This document shows positions 1 through 8,525 of a stretch of DNA of 64,000 nt, piece after piece. A model generated the notes under the pieces. It saw only the letters and a list, made by a program, of their open reading frames with translations, was not told the DNA's origin and made no database searches. Source of the DNA: JBGMEA01 sp963674555 (GTDB taxonomy: Bacteria > Bacillota > Clostridia > Eubacteriales > Anaerofustaceae). The stretch is from NCBI GenBank assembly GCA_963674555.1, contig OY771429.1, forward strand, positions 1,240,001 to 1,304,000. Reading direction: 5' to 3'. Position 1 is the first letter of the stretch; each line of letters starts with the position of its first letter. The translations under genes were made by a program, and so were the position numbers.

Positions 1-804
1 GATCTTACGGTCATTGGACCGGGTGGACCTGCGAATTCTCCCGATGCCGAAAAACTACTGACCGTTGAACCTGATGTCATTTTTTCTACGTATGCGAAAG
101 AAGCCGTTGCTGCGGATGAACTTCAAAAAAAAACTGGTGTCCCGGTTGTTGCTGTGAGCTATGGCACAACAGCACCGTTTGACGATACATTAAATGCGTC
201 GCTCGAACTTATCGGTACTGTTATGGATACAGAAGAAAGAGCGGAAGAAGTTGTTGCGTTTATAAACAGTTGCAAAGATGATTTAAATACGCGAACGGCA
301 GATGTCTCTGACGCAGATAAAGTATCTGTATATTACGGGGCGCAAAGCTATAAAGGAACCCACGGGATCGAAAGTACAACAGGCGGATATGCACTTTTGA
401 ATGCGATCAATACGCAAAGTGTTGTCGATCAAGAGGGTATCAGCGGATATGTGATGTTGGATAAAGAACAATTGTTGGAATGGGATCCTGAAGTGATCTT
501 TATCGATTTGGCGGGTGTCGCGATGGTAAGCGAAGATCGTGCGGAAAATCCAAGTTACTATTCAGCACTGTCAGCATTTGAAAGCGCAAATATATACGCA
601 CAATTACCGTATAATTATTACAGTGCGAATATCGATGTTGCGATCATTGATGCATATTTTATGGGTATGGTATTATATCCCGAAGCATTTTCGGATATAA
701 CTATAGCGGAGAAAGCTTCTGAAGTTTTTGAGATGATGTTGGGTGAAGACGTTTATGAGCAATTGGTGACAGATTTCGGTCCATTGGATCGATTGACGTT
801 CTAA
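1..804 (+). CDS. Partial ABC transporter substrate-binding protein (iron-siderophore/cobalamin type), 5' end outside window
   Basis: The reading frame is open from base 1, so the N-terminus, including signal peptide and lipobox, lies outside the window. About 267 residues are visible. The segment reading LLTVEPDVIFSTY followed by a GVPVVAVSYG strand is the usual pattern of class III periplasmic-binding proteins of the BtuF/FepB/FhuD fold, in which two alpha/beta lobes are joined by a long helix. Such lipoproteins deliver ferric siderophore, haem or cobalamin to a BtuCD-like importer. The ligand cannot be told from sequence, and no permease or ATPase follows on this side, so the partners are probably upstream. 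The gene ends in a terminator before an unrelated metal-efflux operon. Confidence 0.75.
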   Translation, partial: DLTVIGPGGPANSPDAEKLLTVEPDVIFSTYAKEAVAADELQKKTGVPVVAVSYGTTAPFDDTLNASLELIGTVMDTEERAEEVVAFINSCKDDLNTRTADVSDADKVSVYYGAQSYKGTHGIESTTGGYALLNAINTQSVVDQEGISGYVMLDKEQLLEWDPEVIFIDLAGVAMVSEDRAENPSYYSALSAFESANIYAQLPYNYYSANIDVAIIDAYFMGMVLYPEAFSDITIAEKASEVFEMMLGEDVYEQLVTDFGPLDRLTF

Positions 805-830
805 TAAATTATTGAATCTCTTGCTGGAAA

Positions 831-860
831 GAACGCCGCAATATATTGCGGCGTTCTTTC
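831..860 (+). terminator. Rho-independent terminator of the substrate-binding protein gene
   Basis: A perfect 12-bp stem (831-842 with 845-856) is rich in G+C and closed by a very short AT loop, followed by TTTC. It separates the binding-protein gene from the metal-efflux operon. Confidence 0.8.
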
Positions 861-872
861 GCTATAAAAAGC

Positions 873-901
873 TTGCAAATAATAGGCAGAATACGTATAA
901 T
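873..901 (+). promoter_or_regulatory. Promoter of the arsR-ATPase operon
   Basis: TTGCAA (873-878) and a consensus TATAAT (896-901) are separated by 17 bp. Transcription should begin near 908-910, at the edge of the palindromic operator. Confidence 0.75.
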
Positions 902-910
902 ATAATCAAA

Positions 911-932
911 CATATGAACATATATTCATATG
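911..932 (+). promoter_or_regulatory. ArsR/SmtB-family operator
   Basis: This 22-bp near-perfect palindrome reads CATATGAACA and then TATATTCATATG. Only one symmetric pair of positions breaks the symmetry. It matches the known ATATGAAC/ATTCATAT operator style of SmtB/CzrA/CadC repressors. Lying just after the -10 box, it would block initiation when bound, which suggests autoregulation by the downstream ArsR protein. Confidence 0.75.
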
Positions 933-956
933 TACATATAAAACAGGGGTATGAAG

Positions 957-1259
957 ATGGACAATATCAACCATGATGACGATTATTTATTGCAGAAGGC
1001 AGCGATGTTTTTTTCGGTGTTGGGCGACACCGGACGGATCAAGATCATAAAAATACTTAGCGAAGAAGAAATGTGCGTCAGTGATCTGGCTGAAGCTATC
1101 GAAGCTTCACAATCAGCGGTATCGCATCAGCTGAGCATTTTAAAGCAAAACGATATCGTCAAGTATCGAAGAGAAGGTAAAAATATCATTTACTCACTTG
1201 ATGACGATCATGTGCAAGATATTTTCAAAATCGGACTGGAGCATGTAAAACATAAATAA
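957..1259 (+). CDS. ArsR/SmtB-family metal-sensing repressor, CzrA-like (zinc/cobalt)
   Basis: A 100-residue winged-helix repressor. The HTH covers about residues 42-63 (SDLAEAIEASQSAVSHQL) and the wing follows (YRREGKNIIYSL). The last helix carries Asp83, His85, His96 and His99 in the spacing DxH-x10-HxxH. That is exactly the alpha-5 inter-subunit zinc site of CzrA/SmtB. A Cys at 40 lies in the position of the alpha-3 ELCVCDLA motif, but only one Cys is present, so a CadC-type thiolate site is unlikely. The AGGGG at 945-949 fits ATG 957 (7-nt spacer); ATG 951 is too close to it. The gene has its own promoter and operator and lies 16 bp before a metal-efflux ATPase, which it presumably derepresses when zinc is in excess. 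Confidence 0.9.
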   Translation: MDNINHDDDYLLQKAAMFFSVLGDTGRIKIIKILSEEEMCVSDLAEAIEASQSAVSHQLSILKQNDIVKYRREGKNIIYSLDDDHVQDIFKIGLEHVKHK

Positions 1260-1275
1260 TTATGAGGACAAAACA

Positions 1276-3381
1276 ATGGAAATGAAACTTGAGGGACTTG
1301 GATGCCCTGTTTGCAGTAAAAAAATATTGGATGAGATATCGCAATCGGAAGAAGTAAAAAATGCGGATTTCGATATCGTGTCACAAGAATTAAGTTTGGA
1401 TTTCAACAAAGAAGTCGACATGAACGCATTTCGCGATAAGGTGGAAAAGATCGTACACTATTATGAACCTGACGTGGTAGTGCGATTGGACGCGAGCGGA
1501 GATGAATTCAAGGACTCCGCTGAAGAAAAGCAAGGATTTCGTAATGCGATAAAAAGTAATTTAGCTGAGATCATCGGAACGGCGATCTTTATTTTTTCTG
1601 TCATAGCAAAACGATTTGACTATTTTGGGGCAAGTGAATTCATATGGCTGGGTGTGTTTATCGCTGCATATGTATTGGTCGGCGGTGATATCTTACTAAA
1701 GTCAGCAAAGAACATCAGAAGAGGTAAGATCTTCGATGAGAACTTTTTAATGTCGATCGCAACTATCGGCGCCTTTTTTCTAGGGGATTATGTCGAAGGT
1801 GTTGCGGTCATGTTGTTTTATAAAGTCGGCGAATATTTAAGCGATTATGCGCAAGACAGAAGTATCCGCTCGATCAATTCTTTGTTGAAACTGAAAGTAC
1901 CGTTTGCGAATCTTATTACGGAAAACGGAACGAAGAAGATACGCAGTGAAGACGTGCGAGTGGGTGATACACTGCTGATAAAAGCAGGAGAACAAGTGCC
2001 TGTGGATAGCTCGATCATAACAGGAAGCGCGTTTGTCGATACAAAATCCATTACGGGTGAACCGATCGAAAAACGAGTAGTTGAAGGTGACACAGTCTAC
2101 GGAGGATATATCGTATCCGACGGCCCAATCACAGTCGAAGCCAAGAAGATCTATAAAGACAGTATGGTCGCTAAGATCATTTATCTGACGAAAGAAGCAT
2201 CAAAGAATAAAGCCAAGACAGAAAAATTCATCACCAAATTCGCATCATACTATACACCTGCGGTCGTTGGTATAGCTGTGTTGATCAGTGTCATCCCCGT
2301 ATTGTTCGGAATGGGTGCGTTTGCGGTCTGGTTTAAAAGAGGTTTGATCTTTTTGGTCATCTCTTGTCCTTGCGCGCTCGTGCTCAGCGTTCCGCTCGGC
2401 TATTTTGCAGGAATAGGAGCCGCTTCCAAAAACGGCATACTGGTAAAAGGCGCAAATTATATGGAGACTTTAACGCAAGTTAAAACAGCTGTATTCGATA
2501 AAACGGGTACTTTGACAAAAGGCAATTTCGCTGTGCAAGAGATCATCGTTAAAGGATATGAAAAAGAGAAGCTGTTGGAATATTTTGCGGCAGCCGAGCA
2601 TTATTCGAATCATCCGATCGCGCGCGCGATCATTGAATATACAAAGCAACCGATCGATGAAAAAGATATTTCAGATTATAAAGAACACGCAGGCAGAGGC
2701 ATTAGCCTTGTGTATAAAGACAAAAATATCATGGCCGGCAACGCCGCATTTACAGGCGTAACCGAGGATGATTCCGCTTATGGGTACACGGTCGTTTATC
2801 TGACCGTTGATTCGATCTTTGCCGGGTACTGCATATTATCCGATGAGATCAAAGCCGATACAAAACAAGCGATCCGAGATCTGCGCAAGTTGGGTATCGA
2901 AAAAACAGTTATGTTGACGGGAGACAATTACGCGACGGCAGATCACATCGCCAAAACAGTCGGGATCGATGAAGTAAAAGCGGATCTCCTTCCTGACGGA
3001 AAAGTTGAAGCCTATCAACAAATCGATACAGAGGGTAAAGTGCTTTTTGTCGGTGACGGGATCAATGATGCCCCGGCTCTCGCACTTGCCGATGTAGGTA
3101 TCTCGATGGGCGCGCTCGGAAGCGATGCCGCTATCGAAGCGGCGGATGTAGTGATCATGACGGATAATTTAACTGAGTTGGTGAAATCTATCAAATTATC
3201 CAACTTTACGAAAAAGATCATTATGCAAAATATCGGATTTGTTTTGGCATTTAAATTATTTGTTATGTTCTTGGGTGTTTTGGGTGTCGCGACAATGGGC
3301 GAAGCTGTTTTTGCCGATGTCGGTACGGCATTGTTGGCGACGCTTAACTCCATGCGCATCCTTAAATATGGGTCTAAATAA
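1276..3381 (+). CDS. P1B-type heavy-metal efflux ATPase (Zn/Cd/Pb, ZntA/CadA type)
   Basis: A 701-residue membrane pump that exports divalent soft metals using ATP. In order: an N-terminal heavy-metal-associated domain with GLGCPVCSKKI (one CxxC); transmembrane helices from about residue 95; the actuator motif TGEPI; the metal-binding CPC at residues 364-366; the phosphorylated DKTGT beginning at Asp408; the HP locus (NHPIARAI); MLTGDN; GDGINDAP at about 593-600; and a final membrane pair with FADVGTALLATLNSMR. The DxG in the last helix together with CPC is characteristic of the P1B-2 (Zn/Cd/Pb) subgroup. The gene shares the operon and operator of the upstream ArsR sensor, which supports a zinc or cadmium resistance role. 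Confidence 0.93.
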   Translation: MEMKLEGLGCPVCSKKILDEISQSEEVKNADFDIVSQELSLDFNKEVDMNAFRDKVEKIVHYYEPDVVVRLDASGDEFKDSAEEKQGFRNAIKSNLAEIIGTAIFIFSVIAKRFDYFGASEFIWLGVFIAAYVLVGGDILLKSAKNIRRGKIFDENFLMSIATIGAFFLGDYVEGVAVMLFYKVGEYLSDYAQDRSIRSINSLLKLKVPFANLITENGTKKIRSEDVRVGDTLLIKAGEQVPVDSSIITGSAFVDTKSITGEPIEKRVVEGDTVYGGYIVSDGPITVEAKKIYKDSMVAKIIYLTKEASKNKAKTEKFITKFASYYTPAVVGIAVLISVIPVLFGMGAFAVWFKRGLIFLVISCPCALVLSVPLGYFAGIGAASKNGILVKGANYMETLTQVKTAVFDKTGTLTKGNFAVQEIIVKGYEKEKLLEYFAAAEHYSNHPIARAIIEYTKQPIDEKDISDYKEHAGRGISLVYKDKNIMAGNAAFTGVTEDDSAYGYTVVYLTVDSIFAGYCILSDEIKADTKQAIRDLRKLGIEKTVMLTGDNYATADHIAKTVGIDEVKADLLPDGKVEAYQQIDTEGKVLFVGDGINDAPALALADVGISMGALGSDAAIEAADVVIMTDNLTELVKSIKLSNFTKKIIMQNIGFVLAFKLFVMFLGVLGVATMGEAVFADVGTALLATLNSMRILKYGSK

Positions 3382-3489
3382 ACCGCATCCGTAAAAGAGA
3401 ATTGAATATAAAATGATTTCATGATACTATGAAATAAACATAAGTACGTAATTTGAAGAGATAGTTACAATCTATCAGGGGGAGCTTAA

Positions 3490-4026
3490 ATGAAAAACTT
3501 TATTAAAAAAACATTCAAAGCTTTTACCGTAATTTCTTTTTTTACTTTTGCAGCCAGTCTCATTTTTAACCGCGCGGGAAAAATGAAGGAAGAGTCGTTG
3601 GAAAAAAGAGAACGATCTTTTTCAGTCGATATACCTGACGAATGGGAAGATCTGCAAGGTCAATTGAATAAAGAAGCTGTCATCGAGATCGGAAAACAAG
3701 ATGAAGATCTATACTTGGTAGCGATCCCTTATGATAAAAGTCATTATGAATCATTTAAGAAATTCTGTGATTATTTGATCGATTATATGCAGAAAATGTA
3801 CGATGGATATACGATGATATCCAGTGTGCGTGAAGTGCGAAACGGACAAGACGTATATATTGCAGAAGGCACATTGCGTTTTGAAAATGTCCTATATGAT
3901 AATTTTGTTTACGCCATCGAATATTCCGAGCAATACTTATTTGTTATGGCTTGGGCTCCGCAGGATAGAGAGGGCGATAATCAAAAGGATTTTGAATCGA
4001 TCATCGATACGATACGTCAACTATAA
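3490..4026 (+). CDS. Small exported/membrane-anchored protein, possible PsbP/MOG1-like fold
   Basis: A 178-residue protein of unknown function. Residues 8-27 form one hydrophobic segment (signal anchor or uncleaved signal peptide), then a Lys/Glu-rich linker. The outer domain begins FSVDIPDEWEDL and alternates predicted strands with one central helix (FCDYLIDYMQKMY), ending in DFESIIDTIRQL. That layout (opening strand with IPxEW, two strands, helix, three strands, final helix) resembles PsbP/MOG1-like lipoproteins, but this is inference from pattern only. A strong AGGGGGAG (3477-3484) sets ATG 3490. It may be transcribed alone, since no operon partner follows. Confidence 0.6.
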   Translation: MKNFIKKTFKAFTVISFFTFAASLIFNRAGKMKEESLEKRERSFSVDIPDEWEDLQGQLNKEAVIEIGKQDEDLYLVAIPYDKSHYESFKKFCDYLIDYMQKMYDGYTMISSVREVRNGQDVYIAEGTLRFENVLYDNFVYAIEYSEQYLFVMAWAPQDREGDNQKDFESIIDTIRQL

Positions 4027-4041
4027 ACAATCATAAAAAAC

Positions 4042-4076
4042 AAAAGACCTCACAAAAGTATGCGGTCTTTTTTTAT
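4042..4076. terminator. Bidirectional terminator between convergent genes
   Basis: AAAAGACC (4042-4049) pairs with GGTCTTTT (4064-4071), with a run of T on the right and A on the left. It can end transcription of both the exported-protein gene (+) and the M23 peptidase gene (-). Confidence 0.65.
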
Positions 4077-4091
4077 TTGTATCCTATATTT

Positions 4092-5789
4092 TTATTGTAA
4101 AGCGTCAACTCTTTGACCGACGGCAAAATAACTGAAATAATTCAAGATCGGTTGTCTGTCATTGTTATATCGTATTTCAAAATGCAAGTGTGAGCCTGTG
4201 GAATATCCGGTATTGCCGACATAGCCGATCACTTGACCTTGGGATACTTGTTGACCTACGGTCACATTGAATTGACTTAAATGCGCATAGAGTGTTGAAT
4301 AACCGTCTCCGTGATTGACTTTGATCGTATTTCCGTAAGTTCCGTAATACGAAGCCATTGCCACAACACCGGAATCTGATGCGTAGATAGGTGTTCCTGT
4401 CGGTGTAGCGATATCTACCGCACATCCGCCCGCATGAGAGCTTGTCCCGAATATTGTGCTGATACGTCCGCTGGTCGGTATCAAGAAACTACCTGTACTT
4501 TCAGCCGGCGGTAATGTTTTTGTCCCGCGCGCTATGATCTCATTAACAGGTTCGGTCAGTACCGTCTCCGATAAGATCTCTCTTTCCGATTCGTTTCCGT
4601 TCGTATAGGTGATCAAGGCTGTAACCTCTTTGGTCCCTTCGATCCCGGCTGATACTTCACTTTCCGCTCCGATGAATTGACTCGGATCGTCTCGATAAGT
4701 CGTACCGTAAGCGATCGGCGCTTCGTAGACTACTTCTTTTACAGTCTTGATCGTAAGCGCGGGTTTAACGGATGTTTCACCTACGCTGAAATCAGATGCT
4801 CTGAATGCAAGTGCGGTGATCAATCCTTGATTATCGGTTGTGGTCTGAGCGATCTCTTTGATCGCATCGTTAGGCGTCTCTGTTTCTTCGTCTGAACCTG
4901 ATGCTGTCGTTGAAAGACTTTCCATATACGCGACAGCTTCGTCAACTGTTTTTTCCGTACCCATTTGTACGATCTTGCTTTCAACGGTGATGTTTTGAAC
5001 AATTTGTGATTCGATCACGGACTCAGTATCGGTGTCTTCACCGATGTAAATTTCCAACAACTGATCTACCGCTTCTTGCGCATCTTCTTTCGATGCCAAT
5101 CTTACGGTTTCAACACCGTCGATCGCAACCACACCGCCATCCACAAACAGTGGGAAATCGCAAGCGTAGATCGCTTCTTCACATGCTTCTTGATCCATTA
5201 CGGATGATCTGTCATTTATAAAAATACTTTTGATCGTTATCGACTGTTCATAATACAAATTATCATTGGCATACCACTCGGTAAGATTTGCATTGACATT
5301 ATCCATAGCCGCATCGAAATCATTTAAATTATCTACGATGCCTATCGAATGTCCGTTAAAAGTGATCTCATATCCGAAAAAGATGTTATACGCTATCGTT
5401 CCTGTAATGCTTACTACCAACAATAAACTTATAGGAAGATAGATCGCTTTCTTTCGCCGGATAGTATCCCACCCGTCCAACATCGTATGCCAAATATACA
5501 TATAAACAGATTCATAAGAAAAAATCTTCGATTTTATTTTATGAAGCAGTTTATTGATCTTGCGCTTGATTTTGCTCGTATCATACCAACGGGCAAGTTT
5601 AGAGCGTTTCGTCGGTACTTTCTGATAATTTTTGTAAACTCGTCTTTCAGCTATAGCAGCTTTTTTCGCTTTTCGTACCGCGATCATATCTTCAACGATA
5701 TGCTGTCTGTTATGTCTTTTTGCTATTTTATTAAAAAGTTTTTCCAGTTGAGCTTCTTCGTTCTTCTGGATTTTAAAATGCAGTTCCAA
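4092..5789 (-). CDS. Membrane-anchored M23 (lysostaphin-type) peptidoglycan endopeptidase with G5 domain
   Basis: About 565 residues. A long basic cytoplasmic N-terminus (about 1-110, Lys/Arg-rich) precedes one transmembrane segment (about 113-135, YLPISLLLVVSITGTIAY). The extracellular part has mixed alpha/beta repeats, then a G5 domain (EVSAGIEGTKEVTALITYTN region), then a C-terminal M23 domain. Zinc and catalytic residues are visible: HAGGCAVD near residue 451 and HLHFEIR near 534. M23 enzymes cut peptide cross-bridges in the wall, and G5 domains are thought to bind wall glycans. The start is TTG at 5789, chosen because GGAGGT (5797-5802) sits 7 nt upstream; a further-upstream TTG would overlap that site. 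The basic cytoplasmic region is longer than usual. Confidence 0.88.
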   Translation of the reverse strand: MELHFKIQKNEEAQLEKLFNKIAKRHNRQHIVEDMIAVRKAKKAAIAERRVYKNYQKVPTKRSKLARWYDTSKIKRKINKLLHKIKSKIFSYESVYMYIWHTMLDGWDTIRRKKAIYLPISLLLVVSITGTIAYNIFFGYEITFNGHSIGIVDNLNDFDAAMDNVNANLTEWYANDNLYYEQSITIKSIFINDRSSVMDQEACEEAIYACDFPLFVDGGVVAIDGVETVRLASKEDAQEAVDQLLEIYIGEDTDTESVIESQIVQNITVESKIVQMGTEKTVDEAVAYMESLSTTASGSDEETETPNDAIKEIAQTTTDNQGLITALAFRASDFSVGETSVKPALTIKTVKEVVYEAPIAYGTTYRDDPSQFIGAESEVSAGIEGTKEVTALITYTNGNESEREILSETVLTEPVNEIIARGTKTLPPAESTGSFLIPTSGRISTIFGTSSHAGGCAVDIATPTGTPIYASDSGVVAMASYYGTYGNTIKVNHGDGYSTLYAHLSQFNVTVGQQVSQGQVIGYVGNTGYSTGSHLHFEIRYNNDRQPILNYFSYFAVGQRVDALQ

Positions 5790-5848
5790 TAAAAGGACCT
5801 CCGTAAGCAATGCAAATCGTTATACGTTACATTTTTGTTACAATTATC

Positions 5849-5876
5849 AGTTTACCATAAATATACATGGAATCAA
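5849..5876 (-). promoter_or_regulatory. Probable promoter of the M23 peptidase gene
   Basis: On the minus strand TTGATT (5876-5871) and TAAACT (5854-5849) are spaced 16 bp. The leader would be about 55 nt. Confidence 0.4.
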
Positions 5877-5985
5877 TAGATTTGACAAATTTTAATCATA
5901 CGTTCGGACGGGTTATTTGCATAGTCGTGAATGTTTATCTGTTTTTAGATTAACCTGTGATTTATCCGTATATGCTATACGTCAC

Positions 5986-6600
5986 TTAACTGCCTGCAAT
6001 TTCCCATAGATAAAATGAAGCTATGCTTGCGTATGGACTATACATATTTTTATAGATCCCATACTCTTCTTGTTTAAGCTCCGAAAGGCCGTGCAGGATC
6101 TTCAAGCCTTTTCGGATGGCAAAATCATTGTAGCTGAGGATATCTTTTCGGCCGAAAGAAAAAATCAGAAGCATTTCAGCCGTCCATACGCCAACACCTT
6201 TTATTTGCGTTAAAAGACTAATAAGTTCTTCGTCGCTTTTTTCTCGCATAGACTCATAGGTTTCGTCACTTGCAAAAAAGAACTCCGCAGCCGATTTCAT
6301 ATACTTGGCTTTGTTTTGAGAAATGCCGCATGTTCGTAATACTTCCACATCCGTATCTAAGATCGATTGCGGTGTGATTTCATCGAGAGCTTCTTTGACT
6401 CTTGAAAAGATCGTATCAGCGGCTTTGCCTGATATTTGTTGCGCGACGATACTTTCGATCAAAGCAAAAAAAATATCCGGTTCAACCTTCCTTTGCAAAT
6501 AACCGTATTCTTCAATGTATTTACCTAACTTTGGATCGGCTTCGGACAAATAGCGTGTTTCTTCTTGTGTGTAGGGGAAATAATAGGGATTGGTTTGCAT
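5986..6600 (-). CDS. DNA-3-methyladenine glycosylase II-like (HhH-GPD superfamily)
   Basis: A 204-residue base-excision repair enzyme of the AlkA type, which removes alkylated purines from DNA. ESIVAQQISGKAAD is the usual first helix motif of AlkA proteins. The helix-hairpin-helix reads LTQIKGVGVWTAEMLL. The catalytic Asp is in SYNDFAIRKG near residue 158. No Cys cluster for an iron-sulfur centre is seen, so an EndoIII/MutY identity is unlikely. It lacks the N-terminal domain of long AlkA enzymes, as is common in Bacillota. It starts 17 bp after the ogt-type gene, with GAGGTC as its binding site, so the two alkylation-repair genes are cotranscribed. Confidence 0.88.
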   Translation of the reverse strand: MQTNPYYFPYTQEETRYLSEADPKLGKYIEEYGYLQRKVEPDIFFALIESIVAQQISGKAADTIFSRVKEALDEITPQSILDTDVEVLRTCGISQNKAKYMKSAAEFFFASDETYESMREKSDEELISLLTQIKGVGVWTAEMLLIFSFGRKDILSYNDFAIRKGLKILHGLSELKQEEYGIYKNMYSPYASIASFYLWEIAGS

Positions 6601-6617
6601 TTTTGACCTCGTGATAT

Positions 6618-7082
6618 TTATGAATGATTTCTTTCAAGCCGCAGTAAATATTCTTTTATCGGTATGCCTGCTCCGTAACCGCACATTGTTCCGTTTGCGG
6701 CAATAACACGATGACAAGGAATAAAGATCGGTAACGGATTTCGATTGTTTGCCATACCTACTGCTCGGTACGCTTTGGGGCGGTCGATCTTTTTGGCAAT
6801 ATCTTTATAGGATACGGTGGTACCGTAAGGTATATCGACCAAAGCTTGCCAAACAGCGTGCATGAATTCTGTTCCTTCAGGGCGTAGCGGGAGATCGAAG
6901 GTCGTTCTTTCTCCGCTAAAATATTCTTGTAATTGCGTGTTTGCTTTATCCAATAAATCGCTTTTCTGATATGCGCAGTCTATTGAGCTCGTAGATTCAG
7001 CAAAAAGTAAGTGCGTTATAAATCCGTTGTCTTCTATCAGGGTAATTTTTCCTAAGGGGGTTGGGTATGTGTAGCTATTCAT
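6618..7082 (-). CDS. ogt: Methylated-DNA--protein-cysteine S-methyltransferase
   Basis: A 154-residue suicide enzyme that moves the methyl group from O6-methylguanine onto its own Cys. The active-site motif FIPCHRVIAANG (Cys near residue 122) is present. So is the Arg-finger/HTH segment (YGTTVSYKDIAKKI, AYRAVGMANNRNPLPI). The length fits Ogt without an Ada regulatory domain. It sits between an ABC importer (13 bp upstream) and the AlkA-like glycosylase, giving a direct-reversal plus excision pair for alkylation damage. Confidence 0.93.
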   Translation of the reverse strand: MNSYTYPTPLGKITLIEDNGFITHLLFAESTSSIDCAYQKSDLLDKANTQLQEYFSGERTTFDLPLRPEGTEFMHAVWQALVDIPYGTTVSYKDIAKKIDRPKAYRAVGMANNRNPLPIFIPCHRVIAANGTMCGYGAGIPIKEYLLRLERNHS

Positions 7083-7095
7083 ATGGTCCTCCTGT

Positions 7096-7761
7096 TTAAA
7101 GGTGTTCCAGTGTACGTTTCATTACAGCGTTTCGATCGTCTTTCGGGCCGATCTTTTGGCGATATAAAATTTCCATCGGAGGTTTAGACAGCACGACTAC
7201 TTCATCTGCATACGTAGCGCAGTCGCTGGGTTCGTGCGTTACCATGATCACGGAAATATCATGTTGTTTTGCATAAATGCGCATGATCTCATACAAAGTC
7301 TTTTTTAAATTGATATCAAGACCTCTGCCCGGTTCATCCGCTAAAATGATATCCGGTTTATAGGCAAGCGCGCGCGCAAACGAAACACGTTGTTGCATAC
7401 CGCCGCTGAGCTCATCGGGATATAATGAGGCACTGTCCGTAAGTTCCATCAATTCGATCAACGCTTCGACGGTCTTCGGATCGGGCTCTTTCATGACAAG
7501 CGCGATATTTTCATACACGGTCATAAAAGGGAGCAAACGGGGTTCCTGAAAAATATAGGATATCTTTTTATCCACAGTACCGATGATGTGTCCTTGTGTT
7601 GTTGGAGTCAGACCTGCAAATATATTAAGAAGCGTGGTTTTTCCCGCGCCGGAAGGTCCCATCAGACAAAGGATCGTTCCGCTTTCAAAAAGTAATGTAA
7701 AGTCTTTAACGATCGTTTTGTCGCCGTATTTTTTTTCTATTGATTCAAATCCTATGTCCAT
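7096..7761 (-). CDS. ABC importer ATPase, NitT/TauT (SsuB/TauB) family
   Basis: A 221-residue ATP-binding subunit. Walker A is GPSGAGKTT, the Q-loop is FQEPRLLPF, the signature is LSGGMQQRVSFARAL, Walker B is IILADEPGRGLD, and the H-loop is VTHEPSD. The PRLLPF stretch after the Q-loop is typical of SsuB/TauB/NrtD ATPases. It overlaps the permease gene by 10 bp, indicating translational coupling, and the binding protein lies just upstream. The substrate may be a sulfonate, nitrate-like anion, thiamine precursor or another small organic molecule; sequence alone does not decide. Confidence 0.92.
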   Translation of the reverse strand: MDIGFESIEKKYGDKTIVKDFTLLFESGTILCLMGPSGAGKTTLLNIFAGLTPTTQGHIIGTVDKKISYIFQEPRLLPFMTVYENIALVMKEPDPKTVEALIELMELTDSASLYPDELSGGMQQRVSFARALAYKPDIILADEPGRGLDINLKKTLYEIMRIYAKQHDISVIMVTHEPSDCATYADEVVVLSKPPMEILYRQKIGPKDDRNAVMKRTLEHL

Positions 7762-8525
7762 ATATGTCCTTTGTTAGTCTTTAATATGATCTTTCCGATC
7801 ACTTTTTCCAAGATCAAGCTTAAAATAATTACGGTGAGTGTAAGCGCAAAAAGATCCGGAGTTTCAAGATATATCTTAGCATCATAGATTCCGGAACCGA
7901 TCCCCAAAGCCGGTCTGGCCAAAATTTCAGCTGAAATGACCGCTTTAAATCCGATACCCAATGAAAGAGAGATCGCAGAAGTCAAATAGGGTTTGGTATA
8001 CGGAAGAGCAATTTTTTTGATAAACACCGAAGTTGGGATCGTATAAACTTTACGCATCTCCAAAATAGAATGGTCGATGTTTTGGATCCCTTGTAAAGTG
8101 TTTTCAAATATGATCGGTGCGATCATCAGTATCCCTACAAAGATCGGTACCGATGAGGTGTGAAACCAAATCATAGCTAAAATAATAAATGAAGCAACAG
8201 GGGTAGCTTTGGCTACCCCTATCACAGTTTTTGTAAAGCTTTCGATCGATGGGATCAACGCGCATAAAATCGCCAAGAATACACCGATGAATAAAGCGGA
8301 CGCGAAACCCGCAAAAATTCGAAACAGCGAAACGCCTGCAGCGATCCAAAAAGCATTACTTGAAGCCAATTCTAAAAAAGCTTGGAACGTCTGCGTGAAT
8401 GACGGATAGTATACGGTCTTTCCGATCAGAACAGCTGTGAACTGCCAAATAAGTATTATAACGAGAGTCGGCAGTACTTTTTTTAAGAAAGCGATACTTT
8501 TATTTTTCATAGAAAATATCTTCAC
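7752..8525 (-). CDS. ABC importer permease, NitT/TauT (SsuC) family
   Basis: A 257-residue integral membrane protein with about six hydrophobic segments. It has the BPD_transp_1 coupling region (GIGFKAVISAEILARPALGIGSGIYDA), which carries the EAA-type loop that contacts the ATPase. It overlaps the binding-protein gene by 26 bp and the ATPase gene by 10 bp, so the three are expressed as one unit. Confidence 0.92.
   Translation of the reverse strand: MKIFSMKNKSIAFLKKVLPTLVIILIWQFTAVLIGKTVYYPSFTQTFQAFLELASSNAFWIAAGVSLFRIFAGFASALFIGVFLAILCALIPSIESFTKTVIGVAKATPVASFIILAMIWFHTSSVPIFVGILMIAPIIFENTLQGIQNIDHSILEMRKVYTIPTSVFIKKIALPYTKPYLTSAISLSLGIGFKAVISAEILARPALGIGSGIYDAKIYLETPDLFALTLTVIILSLILEKVIGKIILKTNKGHIWT

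Noticed and set aside
3413..3436. Short inverted repeat after the metal ATPase gene as a terminator
   Set aside because: ATTTCAT/ATGAAAT can pair, but the stem is all weak pairs and no T run follows.
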